Source: a bacterium
GTDB taxonomy: Bacteria; Bacillota; Clostridia; Lachnospirales; Lachnospiraceae
Assembly (NCBI GenBank): GCA_030539495.1
Contig: JAUNRX010000011.1
Coordinates: 1 to 48,311, forward strand
DNA length: 48,311 bases
Direction of reading: 5' to 3'
This document shows positions 8,133-16,011 of the stretch, one piece after another (position 1 is the stretch's first letter; every line of letters starts with the position of its first letter). Both the position numbers and the translations under genes were made by a program. Below the pieces are notes generated by a model. It made no database searches. It was not told where the DNA came from and saw nothing but the letters and a program-made list of their open reading frames with translations.

Positions 8133-8960
8133 ATGGAATTACGTACAGCTGCATCTCCAAAAGACGTAAAACACTACGATACAGCACGTCTTAGAGAAGA
8201 ATTCTTAATTCAAGATTTATTTACACCAGGAGAAGTGAAAATGATCTACAGTCATATCGACCGTATCATTACAGGTAGTGCTGTTCCTACTCCAAGCTTA
8301 ACATTAACTGCAGGTGATGAATTACGTGCAGAATATTTCCTTCAAAGAAGAGAAATGGGTATTATCAACATCGGTGGAAAAGGTACTGTAACAGTTGACG
8401 GAACTGTTTACGAAATGGACTACAAAGATGGTTTATATATCGGTATGGGAAGTAAAGACATTGAATTTAAATCCAATGACGAAACTACACCAGCAAAATT
8501 CTACTTCCACAGTGCACCAGCACACAAAACTTATCCAACAGTATTTATTAAACCAGAAGATTGCGTAACAGAAGAATTAGGTTCTTTAGAAACTGCAAAT
8601 CATCGTACAATTAGAAAATACATCCTTCCAGGCCAAGTAGAAAGCTGCCAATTAGTAATGGGTATGACTACACTTGAACCAGGTAGTGTTTGGAACACTA
8701 TGCCATGTCATACACATGACAGAAGAATGGAAGTTTACTTATACTTCGAATTACCAGAAGATGCTGTAGTATTCCACTACATGGGTGAACCTACAGAAAC
8801 AAGACATATTGTTATGAGAAATGAAGAAGCAGTAATCAGCCCAAGCTGGTCAATTCACTCTGCTTCAGCTACACAAGCGTATACATTTATCTGGGGTATG
8901 GTTGGTGAAAACCAAGCATTTGATGATATGGATCACGTTAAAATGACAGACCTTAGATAA
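8133..8960 (+). CDS. kduI: 5-keto-4-deoxyuronate isomerase
   Basis: Converts 5-keto-4-deoxyuronate (from unsaturated galacturonate) to 2,5-diketo-3-deoxygluconate. A 275-residue cupin of the KduI family; it begins MELRTAASPKDVKHYDTARLREEFLI, the standard family N-terminus, and carries the metal-binding segment MPCHTHDRRMEVYLYFE. The ATG at 8133 follows AAGGAAG; an upstream in-frame ATG at 8064 would add 23 residues encoded through the hairpin at 8076-8110 and is not supported. Works with kduD directly downstream. Confidence 0.95.
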   Translation: MELRTAASPKDVKHYDTARLREEFLIQDLFTPGEVKMIYSHIDRIITGSAVPTPSLTLTAGDELRAEYFLQRREMGIINIGGKGTVTVDGTVYEMDYKDGLYIGMGSKDIEFKSNDETTPAKFYFHSAPAHKTYPTVFIKPEDCVTEELGSLETANHRTIRKYILPGQVESCQLVMGMTTLEPGSVWNTMPCHTHDRRMEVYLYFELPEDAVVFHYMGEPTETRHIVMRNEEAVISPSWSIHSASATQAYTFIWGMVGENQAFDDMDHVKMTDLR

Positions 8961-8986
8961 TTTTAAGGTCTTCGCTACATAGGTGT

Positions 8987-9016
8987 GGCAATGCTTTAAG
9001 CATTAGAAGTGTTGCC
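8987..9016 (+). other. Intercistronic hairpin between kduI and kduD
   Basis: GGCAA at 8987-8991 pairs with TTGCC at 9012-9016, and an inner near-palindrome AATGCTT/AAGCATT lies at 8990-9004. The kduI stop is itself inside a small CCTTA/TAAGG hairpin. No strong T-run, so partial attenuation or processing is more likely than full termination. Confidence 0.45.
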
Positions 9017-9071
9017 TTTATAAAAAGGGCGCATTTTTATATAAATTGACAATTAAAAAGGAGATTTAACT

Positions 9072-9875
9072 ATGGATTATTTAAATAAGTTTTCATTAGA
9101 AGGTAAAGTAGCATTAGTTACAGGTGCTTCTTATGGTATCGGTTTTGCAATCGCTAAAGATATGGCAAAAGCTGGCGCAACTGTTGTTTTCAACGATATC
9201 AAACAAGAATTAGTTGACAAAGGTTTAGCTGCATACAAAGAAGAAGGCATCGAAGCTCATGGTTATGTATGTGACGTAACAAATGAAGAAGCTGTAAACG
9301 CTATGGTAGCAACAATCGAAAAAGAAGTTGGCGTAATCGATATCTTAGTTAACAACGCTGGTATCATCAAACGTATCCCAATGTGCGAAATGACAGCTGC
9401 TGAATTCAGACAAGTTATCGACGTAGATTTAAATGCTCCATTTATCGTAGCAAAAGCTGTTATCCCTTCAATGATCAAAAAAGGTCATGGTAAGATCATT
9501 AACATCTGTTCTATGATGAGTGAACTTGGTCGTGAAACTGTATCTGCTTATGCAGCTGCAAAAGGCGGTTTAAAAATGCTTACTAGAAATATCTGTTCTG
9601 AATACGGTGAATTCAATATCCAATGTAATGGTATTGGACCTGGTTACATCGCTACTCCACAAACTGCACCATTACGTGAAACTCAAGCAGATGGAAGCAG
9701 ACATCCATTCGATCAATTTATCATTTCTAAGACTCCAGCAGCTAGATGGGGAGAACCAGAAGATTTATCTGCTCCAGCTGTATTCTTAGCATCTGATGCA
9801 TCTAACTTCGTAAATGGACATGTTCTTTACGTTGATGGTGGTATTTTAGCTTACATTGGTAAACAACCACAGTAA
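9072..9875 (+). CDS. kduD: 2-deoxy-D-gluconate 3-dehydrogenase (short-chain dehydrogenase)
   Basis: Reduces 2,5-diketo-3-deoxygluconate to KDG with NAD(P)H, after KduI. A 267-residue classical short-chain dehydrogenase: TGASYGIG cofactor motif at about residue 18, NNAG at about 93, catalytic serine in ICSMMSELG and the YAAAKGG active site at about 161. The proline-glycine step GPGYIATPQT follows the active site. Ribosome binding site AAAGGAG 8 nt before ATG. Placement after kduI makes KduD the most likely assignment, although SDR specificity cannot be read from sequence alone. Confidence 0.9.
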   Translation: MDYLNKFSLEGKVALVTGASYGIGFAIAKDMAKAGATVVFNDIKQELVDKGLAAYKEEGIEAHGYVCDVTNEEAVNAMVATIEKEVGVIDILVNNAGIIKRIPMCEMTAAEFRQVIDVDLNAPFIVAKAVIPSMIKKGHGKIINICSMMSELGRETVSAYAAAKGGLKMLTRNICSEYGEFNIQCNGIGPGYIATPQTAPLRETQADGSRHPFDQFIISKTPAARWGEPEDLSAPAVFLASDASNFVNGHVLYVDGGILAYIGKQPQ

Positions 9876-9912
9876 AAATTTGTAGAAAATTAGCATCATA
9901 TTTCCAAAAAAA

Positions 9913-9926
9913 TGAAATCGTTTGCA
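9913..9926. promoter_or_regulatory. Catabolite-responsive element (cre) candidate
   Basis: TGAAATCGTTTGCA fits the CcpA cre consensus TGWAANCGNTNWCA at 13 of 14 positions. It lies 227 bp before the binding-protein gene, in the control region of the transporter genes, consistent with carbon catabolite repression. Confidence 0.65.
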
Positions 9927-9938
9927 TAAATACGATGA

Positions 9939-9958
9939 TTGTACGTCAATTTGTACAA
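9939..9958. promoter_or_regulatory. Inverted repeat TTGTAC-N8-GTACAA, operator candidate
   Basis: A symmetric 6-bp pair spaced by 8 bp and lying 12 bp after the cre candidate. It could bind a dimeric regulator such as the second LacI protein encoded at 16883, but no matching site near that gene was seen. Confidence 0.4.
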
Positions 9959-10032
9959 AAAAAGTGTGCATGATGTGTAAAATATCACGATAGACATATG
10001 AATTGCATAATGGTATATTAAAAGAGCAAAGT

Positions 10033-10090
10033 AAATATGCATAAATTACACAAAGTTTATATGGAATGGCAATGTAATTTATGCATATTT
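10033..10090 (+). promoter_or_regulatory. 18-bp perfect inverted repeat with T-run in the binding-protein leader
   Basis: AAATATGCATAAATTACA at 10033-10050 is the exact reverse complement of 10073-10090, with a 22-nt loop; six T residues run over 10088-10093. The shape is that of an AT-rich terminator or attenuator located 63 bp before the binding-protein start. The same bases could be a paired operator, since each arm contains the palindrome ATGCAT. Confidence 0.6.
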
Positions 10091-10152
10091 TTTACAATCA
10101 GTTTGCAAAGGTTTGCAAGGAATTAAACCCAAAAGGAAAAGGAGAAAGAGAT

Positions 10153-11466
10153 ATGAGAAACTTTAAAAAAGTAGTTGCTATGACTCTTATTGCTGCTTCT
10201 ACTGCATCTTTAGCAGCATGTGGTTCAGGTTCAAAAGACAATGGTAAAAAGAAAATTACATTAGCTTGGTGGGGTGGCGATTCAAGACACACTGCAACAA
10301 AAGCTGCTGTAGAAAAATGGAAAGCTACACATACAGATTTCGAAGTAGATCTTCAATATAACTCATGGGATGGTTATGAAGACAAAATGTCTACAAAATT
10401 CGCTTCTAAAACTCAAGCTGATATCAACCAAATTAACTGGGGCTGGTTAAACGCTTACAATAAACAAGCTAATTTATTCATGGATTTAAATGACAGCAAA
10501 TTAGGTGGCAAATTAGACTTAACTCAATTTGATGAAAAATACTTAAATCAATGTAAAGATAGCAATGGTAAAGTAGTTGCTGTACCAGTTTCTATCACAG
10601 GTAGAATTTTCTACTGGAACATGACAACATTTAAAGCAGCAGGAATTGAGAAAGCTCCTACTACATACGATGAACTTAAAGCAGCAGGACAAAAGTTCAA
10701 AGAAAAATTAGGGGATGATTATTACCCATTAGCACTTAATGAATTAGATAGAACAATCCTTATGGTTAACTATCTTGAATCTAAATACAACAAAGAATGG
10801 GTTACAGATAATAAATTAAACTACAATGAATCAGAAATCAAAGAAGGTTATGCATTCATTGAAGATCTTGAAAACAACCATGTAATTCCAACACTTAAAA
10901 AATTAATCGGTGATGGTGCTGACTCTCTTGATAAGAACAGCAACTGGATCGATGGAAAATATGCTGGTATCTTTGAATGGGATTCTTCAGCAGTTAAATT
11001 CCAAAAAGCTCTTAACAAAGATAAAAAACCTGAATTCGTTGTTGGTGACGAAATCAAATTCGGCGATAATAAAGGTGGATACACTAAGATTTCCTTAGCA
11101 TTTGCTATTTCTCAAAACACTAAATTCCCAGCTGAATGTGCTGATCTTGTTAACTTCTTATTAAATGAAGAAGACGGCGTTAAAGAAATGGGTCTTGAAC
11201 GTGGTACTCCACTTAGCAAAAAAGCTTTAAGTACATTAGATGCTGCTGGTAAGTTAAAAGGCGATATGGTTACAGAAGCAAATGCTAAAGTAATCGCTAA
11301 CTCTCCATTCCAAATGGATCCAACATTTGAAGATCAAAAACTTAAAGGATCTACTGGTGCTTACTACACAACTATGCAAAATGCAAGTTACAAATCTAAA
11401 TCTTTAGATGACGCAGCTAAAGACTTAGTAACAGCTATCAACGAAGTTCTTGGATCTAATAAATAG
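10153..11466 (+). CDS. ABC transporter sugar-binding lipoprotein (CUT1 family)
   Basis: Extracellular solute-binding protein family 1, expected to capture an oligogalacturonide or related pectin fragment and deliver it to the two permeases downstream. Signal peptide MRNFKKVVAMTLIAASTASLAAC ends in a LAAC lipobox with the lipidated cysteine at about residue 23. The mature part shows family features: ITLAWWGGDSRHTATKAAVEKW, NQINWGWLNAYNKQ, and FPAECADLVNFLLNEEDG. Mature length and total 437 residues are normal. Start at 10153 is chosen from the signal peptide and the AAAGGAG site; a longer frame from 10081 would bury the signal sequence. The substrate is inferred from context. Confidence 0.92.
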   Translation: MRNFKKVVAMTLIAASTASLAACGSGSKDNGKKKITLAWWGGDSRHTATKAAVEKWKATHTDFEVDLQYNSWDGYEDKMSTKFASKTQADINQINWGWLNAYNKQANLFMDLNDSKLGGKLDLTQFDEKYLNQCKDSNGKVVAVPVSITGRIFYWNMTTFKAAGIEKAPTTYDELKAAGQKFKEKLGDDYYPLALNELDRTILMVNYLESKYNKEWVTDNKLNYNESEIKEGYAFIEDLENNHVIPTLKKLIGDGADSLDKNSNWIDGKYAGIFEWDSSAVKFQKALNKDKKPEFVVGDEIKFGDNKGGYTKISLAFAISQNTKFPAECADLVNFLLNEEDGVKEMGLERGTPLSKKALSTLDAAGKLKGDMVTEANAKVIANSPFQMDPTFEDQKLKGSTGAYYTTMQNASYKSKSLDDAAKDLVTAINEVLGSNK

Positions 11467-11475
11467 GTAATTTAC

Positions 11476-11505
11476 AAGTCGCCAAATAGTAATATTTGGC
11501 GACTT
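11476..11505 (+). other. Strong hairpin directly after the binding-protein gene
   Basis: AAGTCGCCAAAT (11476-11487) pairs perfectly with ATTTGGCGACTT (11494-11505), loop 6 nt. Followed by CTTCTTAAAG rather than a pure T-run, so probably partial termination or 3' protection, which would give more binding protein than permease. Confidence 0.7.
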
Positions 11506-11527
11506 CTTAAAGCGATAGGAGAAAGCC

Positions 11528-12400
11528 ATGGATATAAATGACTGTATAACAGACTATCTAATAAGTGTTATAGGAAACGATATGCTAGGCAAAGAACAAA
11601 AAAATAAGTTCGCTGTTTGTCTTGATCATTTATACAAAGCATCTAAGGATGACCAATGTAAAAGTGAAGTTTATAAGATAGTAAATGAAGAGTGCAGTCG
11701 CACAACATTTGGTTATTCTGACTTAGATCTTGGTACAGTACTATATGACTGTTATTTAGAAACCAAAGATAAAAAATATCAAAAAGCGATAGAGCTATTT
11801 ATGTCAGAAGTAAATAGCAAACTTCAATCTGAATGGAAAGACTTTTTAAAAAGTGAAGATTGTAAGGCAGAAATCTGTGCAGACAGGTTGCAGAAGGCAA
11901 TGCCTTTATATATGGCCTATGAGACAGCCTTTCATAATAAAGAGAATTATAATGATATTGTAAATACTTTCATGAATGCAAATTCTTATCTGGACTTACA
12001 GAATAAGTTTTCATTACATGTAGCCTCAGTATATGCAATGGCATTGATTGATACGATGGATATGATGTCAAAAGAAATCTTTGAGCATTACAAGGCACTT
12101 GAGATATTATGTAAAACATCCATAAAACAAATATTAGAACATATCAAAAACGAAAACAAATTAATTTATCAAGAAATTGATAAAAGTGAAATAGACGATC
12201 GTACACTTTCTGATTTAGCTAGGATAGCGTATGTTTTACTAAAAGCATGCCGTATGAGAGTAGTACTACCAGAAAAATATCAAACAACCGGTATGGATCT
12301 TTATGATTACATATGTAGCGGTGTTGATAATAAAAAGGAACAAGAGTATGAGTTAATGGCAATGAGTATACTGGCGTATGCTGAAAAACTTATGCTTTAA
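11528..12400 (+). CDS. Unrecognised soluble helical protein inside the transporter operon
   Basis: I do not recognise this 290-residue protein with confidence. It has no signal peptide or membrane segment, is rich in predicted helix, and contains paired-helix segments such as LDLGTVLYDCYLETKDKKY, AMPLYMAYETAFHNKENY and MDLYDYICSGVDNKKEQ. These resemble the helix pairs of an (alpha/alpha)6 barrel as in GH105/GH88 unsaturated uronyl hydrolases, which would fit kduI-kduD, but I see none of the family's usual aromatic and glycine-rich active-site motifs (a GRGNGW-like segment is absent). It may be a degenerate relative or a regulatory or substrate-binding subunit. AGGAG ribosome binding site; codon use is less optimised than in its neighbours. 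Confidence 0.75.
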   Translation: MDINDCITDYLISVIGNDMLGKEQKNKFAVCLDHLYKASKDDQCKSEVYKIVNEECSRTTFGYSDLDLGTVLYDCYLETKDKKYQKAIELFMSEVNSKLQSEWKDFLKSEDCKAEICADRLQKAMPLYMAYETAFHNKENYNDIVNTFMNANSYLDLQNKFSLHVASVYAMALIDTMDMMSKEIFEHYKALEILCKTSIKQILEHIKNENKLIYQEIDKSEIDDRTLSDLARIAYVLLKACRMRVVLPEKYQTTGMDLYDYICSGVDNKKEQEYELMAMSILAYAEKLML

Positions 12401-12443
12401 GTCCAACTAATAATTTTAACAGCCAGGAATGGAGGAAGTTAGT

Positions 12444-13382
12444 ATGGCGAAGAAACAAGCCTCTGCTGCGGTAGCTATACCAAAGCAAAAATTCAGTTTT
12501 AAGAAAAGTTTAGAAAACAATATGGGATTCTTCTTTATCTTACCATGGTTAATTGGTTTCTGTGTATTTAAGTTATACCCATTTGGCGCATCACTTTTCT
12601 ACAGTTTCACAGATTACAATCTTTTCAAAGGTATCAATGAATATGGTTTTATGAACTATAAGACTATCTTTGAAACAGAACGAATTGTAAAAGCATTAAT
12701 TGTAACTTTTAAATATGCATTCATTACAGTTCCATTAAAACTTGTATTTGCATTATTTATTGCGTACATCCTTAACTTTAAGATTAAAGGTGTTAACTTC
12801 TTTAGAACAGGTTACTATATCCCTTCTATCTTAGGTGGTTCTGTAGCAATCGCAGTATTATGGAAAGCATTATTCAGAGATGAAGGTTTAATTAACACTG
12901 CATTAGGCTTTATCGGTATCAATGGACCAAACTGGTTAGCTGATCCGAACTATGCATTATTTGTAATTTGTGCATTAAGAGTATGGCAATTCGGTTCTGC
13001 AATGGTTATCTTCCTTGCAGCACTTAAAAATGTACCTCAAGATCTATATGAAGCTGCTTCAATCGATGGTGCTGGTAAATGGAGACAATTCTTCAAAATT
13101 ACAGTTCCAATGATCACACCAGTTATCTTCTTCAACATGGTAACTCAGCTTTGTCAAGCATTCCAAGAGTTCAATGGACCTTACGTAATCACAAAAGGTG
13201 GTCCTCAAGGATCAACAAACCTTATCTCCTTACTTGTTTACGATAGTGCGTTCAAGACAAATGAAATGGGTATGGCAAGTGCAATGGCTTGGGTAATGTT
13301 TGTTATCGTAATGGTATTAACTATTATTTCATTCATTAGCCAGAAACATTGGGTATATTACTCAGATGAAGACGGGAGGTAA
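12444..13382 (+). CDS. ABC sugar transporter permease, MalF-type
   Basis: First of two membrane subunits of a CUT1 importer. About six membrane helices, starting at FFFILPWLIGFCVFKLYPFG. The cytoplasmic EAA loop YEAASIDGAGKWRQFFKITVP, which contacts the ATPase, is present at about residues 204-224. It ends QKHWVYYSDEDGR, typical of the family. The ATG at 12444 follows GGAGGAAG; an upstream start at 12429 would overlap that site. Separated from the second permease by 7 bp. Confidence 0.93.
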   Translation: MAKKQASAAVAIPKQKFSFKKSLENNMGFFFILPWLIGFCVFKLYPFGASLFYSFTDYNLFKGINEYGFMNYKTIFETERIVKALIVTFKYAFITVPLKLVFALFIAYILNFKIKGVNFFRTGYYIPSILGGSVAIAVLWKALFRDEGLINTALGFIGINGPNWLADPNYALFVICALRVWQFGSAMVIFLAALKNVPQDLYEAASIDGAGKWRQFFKITVPMITPVIFFNMVTQLCQAFQEFNGPYVITKGGPQGSTNLISLLVYDSAFKTNEMGMASAMAWVMFVIVMVLTIISFISQKHWVYYSDEDGR

Positions 13383-13389
13383 TTAGATC

Positions 13390-14247
13390 ATGAGTTTACA
13401 AGCTAGAAAACGTATTAGTAACTTCTTTAAATATTTTGTACTAATCCTTGTAGGTTTCTTCATGGTATATCCATTATTATGGATGTTTGGTGCAACATTT
13501 AAAGATAACAGTGAAATTTTCAATGGCGTTGGTTTGATTGCAAAACATCCAACCGTAGATGGCTATAAAGCTGCAATGAACAGTGTTGGTGGTGATATTA
13601 ACATTTGGTCATCATTACTTAACACATATAAATTTGTAATTCCAAAAGTTGTATTTACTATTTTCTCAGCAACAATTACAGCATTTGGATTTGCTCGTTT
13701 CAAATTCAAAGGTAGAAACCTTTTATTCAGTGTATTAATGGCAACATTATTCATTCCACAAGTAGTACTTAATATTCCACAGTTCGTTTTATTCAACAAA
13801 CTTGGATGGGTGGATTCACCATTTTACTTAGCAATTATGATACCTTCTTTATTTGCATGTGATACATACTTTGTATACATGTTAATTCAGTTCTTACGTG
13901 GTGTTCCAGTAGAACTTGAAGAAGCAGCAAAAATCGATGGATGTAACATTGTTCAAACATTATATAAAGTTATTATTCCAATGATTAAACCAGCAATCGT
14001 TTCTTGTGCATTATTCCAATTCATGTGGTCAAATAATGACTTTATGGGACCTTTGCTTTATGTACAAACACCATCTTATTATCCAGCTTCCCTATTTGTT
14101 AAGATTTCTATGGATGCGGATACAGGATTTGAATGGAACCGTGTATTAGCAGTTTCCTTAATCTCCATTATCCCTTCATTAGTTATTTTCTTCTTAGCTC
14201 AAGATTCCTTCGTAGATGGTATCGCAGCTGGTGGTGTTAAGGGTTAA
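13390..14247 (+). CDS. ABC sugar transporter permease, MalG-type
   Basis: Second CUT1 membrane subunit, 285 residues with about six membrane helices. Starts with FFKYFVLILVGFFMVYPLLWMFGATFK and carries the EAA loop LEEAAKIDGCNIVQTLYKVIIPMIKP. It ends with the family-typical QDSFVDGIAAGGVKG. No ATPase gene is found in the window, so a shared MsmX/UgpC-type ATPase encoded elsewhere is expected. GGAGG site 10 nt before ATG. Followed by a strong terminator. Confidence 0.93.
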   Translation: MSLQARKRISNFFKYFVLILVGFFMVYPLLWMFGATFKDNSEIFNGVGLIAKHPTVDGYKAAMNSVGGDINIWSSLLNTYKFVIPKVVFTIFSATITAFGFARFKFKGRNLLFSVLMATLFIPQVVLNIPQFVLFNKLGWVDSPFYLAIMIPSLFACDTYFVYMLIQFLRGVPVELEEAAKIDGCNIVQTLYKVIIPMIKPAIVSCALFQFMWSNNDFMGPLLYVQTPSYYPASLFVKISMDADTGFEWNRVLAVSLISIIPSLVIFFLAQDSFVDGIAAGGVKG

Positions 14248-14256
14248 GTCCCTTGG

Positions 14257-14289
14257 AGGTTGTCCAATTTCATTGGGCAACCTTTTTTT
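14257..14289 (+). terminator. Rho-independent terminator after the permease genes
   Basis: AGGTTGTCC (14257-14265) pairs with GGGCAACCT (14275-14283) with one G-U pair, followed by seven T residues. Ends the uxaB-to-permease transcription unit, at least in part. Confidence 0.88.
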
Positions 14290-14319
14290 AATATATAGCT
14301 ACGCTATATATTAAAAAAA
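14283..14319. repeat. 17-bp perfect AT-rich hairpin overlapping the terminator
   Basis: 14283-14299 is the exact reverse complement of 14303-14319 with a 3-nt loop; the left arm begins with the terminator T-run and the right arm ends with seven A residues. In the minus direction the A-run supplies a T-run, so it could stop transcription coming from the right. Confidence 0.65.
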
Positions 14320-14338
14320 TGCTCCGTATTTTTATTTC

Positions 14339-14374
14339 TAGGACAAAGTGCCGGCAGAACGACGGTTTGTCCTA
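14339..14374. repeat. Hairpin possibly related to the dispersed repeat, minus orientation
   Basis: TAGGACAAA (14339-14347) pairs with TTTGTCCTA (14366-14374), with an inner CCG/CGG. Read on the minus strand it contains GCACTTTGTCCTAGA, which differs at one base from GCACTTTGTTCTAGA at the 3' end of the repeat copy at 35791-35876. It may be a short or decayed member of that family. Confidence 0.4.
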
Positions 14375-14466
14375 TGAGTAATAATATAATTTTATGTTTT
14401 CTCTATAAGACAGTAAATAAGACAGAAAAATAATGAAGTTACAAGTAGTGAAAGGAAGATAGGATA

Positions 14467-15999
14467 GTGAATATTAAAATACTTATGACAACTGCCAGAA
14501 GTGCAGTCCTTGAGATTGAAGACGGTGGATTATATGAAACCAAAAAACAATATGATGTGTATCTAAATGGAGAACTTGTAACGAGTACAAACCGAGTGAT
14601 TACCAATCTTTTTTCACTTACTCCAGATACCAGCTATGATGTATCTATTATGGAAGGTGAAACAAAGGTTGGAGAAGCAAACTTTAAGACAGCCTATGAA
14701 TTTGTAACGCTAAATGTAAAAGACTTTGGAGCAAAAGGCGACGGCGTGCAAAATGATACAAGCTTTATCCAAGCAGCAATTATGGCTTGTCCAAAGGATA
14801 GCCGCGTATTAATTCCAGAAGGTACTTATCTTGTAACAAGCTTATTTCTAAAGAGTGATACTAATATCGAGATTGGAAAAGGTACAAGAATTGTAGCTCA
14901 TAAAGACCGCAGTTTATATCCAAAACTACAAGGGCTGATTGAAAGTTATGATGAAACAAAAGAATACAACCTTGGAACATGGGAAGGAAATCCTCTTGTT
15001 ATGTTTGCAGGAATTATCACAGGAATTAATGCTGAAAATGTAACGATTTATGGAGAAGGAGTTCTTGATGGTGATGCTACCTTTGAAGACTGGTGGAAAG
15101 ATCCGAAAATCATGAATGGCGCATTCCGCCCAAGATTGTTATATCTAAACAAATGTAAAAACATTACCGTACAAGGATTTACATTTAAAAACAGTCCATC
15201 CTGGACAATCCACCCATACTTTAGTAACCAGCTAGGATTCTACGGTTTAACAGTAGAAAATCCAGCGGACTCACCAAATACCGATGGATTAGATCCAGAG
15301 TCTTGTGAAGACGTTCAGATCATAGGGGTTCGTTTTACATTAGGAGATGACTGTATTGCAATTAAATCCGGAAAAATCTATATGGGCAAGAAATATAAGG
15401 TGCCTTCTAGAAATATTATGATCCGTCAGTGCCTAATGGAAAATGGTCATGGTGCAGTAACGATTGGAAGTGAAATGGCAGCGGGCGTAAAAGAAGTTAT
15501 GGTACGTGACTGTGTATTCCGCCATACAGACAGAGGACTACGCATCAAGACAAGACGAGGAAGAGGCGAAGATGCAGTTCTTGATGAAATCATCTTTGAA
15601 AATATCAATATGGATCATGTAATGACACCATTTGTTGCAAACAGCTTTTATTTCTGTGATCCAGATGGTAGAAGTGAATATGTTCAGTCTAAAGAGTATT
15701 ATCCTGTGGATGACCGAACTCCTGCAATCAAGCATTTGGCATTCCGCAATATCAAGGCAACCAACTGCCATGTAGCAGCTGCTTATTTCTACGGATTACC
15801 GGAACAAAAGATTTCTTGTATTGAAATGAAAAATGTATATGTTGACTTTGCAGAAAATCCAAAATGTGATGTGCCAGCTATGATGACAGGCATTAAACCA
15901 TGCAGCAAGATGGGTGTATTTGCAAAGAATGTTGAAAATATGATTATGGAAAATGTAAAAATCGTTGGTCAGACAGAATGGGACCAAGGCGAAGAATAG
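14467..15999 (+). CDS. Intracellular polygalacturonase, glycoside hydrolase family 28
   Basis: Hydrolyses alpha-1,4 links in galacturonan oligosaccharides, most likely exo-acting in the cytoplasm after import. The GH28 beta-helix shows all four active-site signatures: SPNTDGLDPESC (NTD), LGDDCIAIKSG (DD), ENGHGAVTIGSE (GHG) and DRGLRIKTRRGRG (RIK). Residues 1-75 form a small beta-rich, Fn3-like domain typical of bacterial exo-acting GH28 enzymes, followed by VKDFGAKGDGVQNDT. No signal peptide is present, so it cannot be a secreted pectinase. Start codon is GTG with AAAGGA 10 nt upstream. It begins the second part of the pectin cluster and runs 12 bp before the next gene. Confidence 0.93.
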   Translation: MNIKILMTTARSAVLEIEDGGLYETKKQYDVYLNGELVTSTNRVITNLFSLTPDTSYDVSIMEGETKVGEANFKTAYEFVTLNVKDFGAKGDGVQNDTSFIQAAIMACPKDSRVLIPEGTYLVTSLFLKSDTNIEIGKGTRIVAHKDRSLYPKLQGLIESYDETKEYNLGTWEGNPLVMFAGIITGINAENVTIYGEGVLDGDATFEDWWKDPKIMNGAFRPRLLYLNKCKNITVQGFTFKNSPSWTIHPYFSNQLGFYGLTVENPADSPNTDGLDPESCEDVQIIGVRFTLGDDCIAIKSGKIYMGKKYKVPSRNIMIRQCLMENGHGAVTIGSEMAAGVKEVMVRDCVFRHTDRGLRIKTRRGRGEDAVLDEIIFENINMDHVMTPFVANSFYFCDPDGRSEYVQSKEYYPVDDRTPAIKHLAFRNIKATNCHVAAAYFYGLPEQKISCIEMKNVYVDFAENPKCDVPAMMTGIKPCSKMGVFAKNVENMIMENVKIVGQTEWDQGEE

Positions 16000-16011
16000 A
16001 GAGGGAATAAT

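Noticed and set aside
9046-9051. TTGACA before kduD as an internal promoter
   Set aside because: The -10 position would fall in the ribosome binding site and start codon of kduD.
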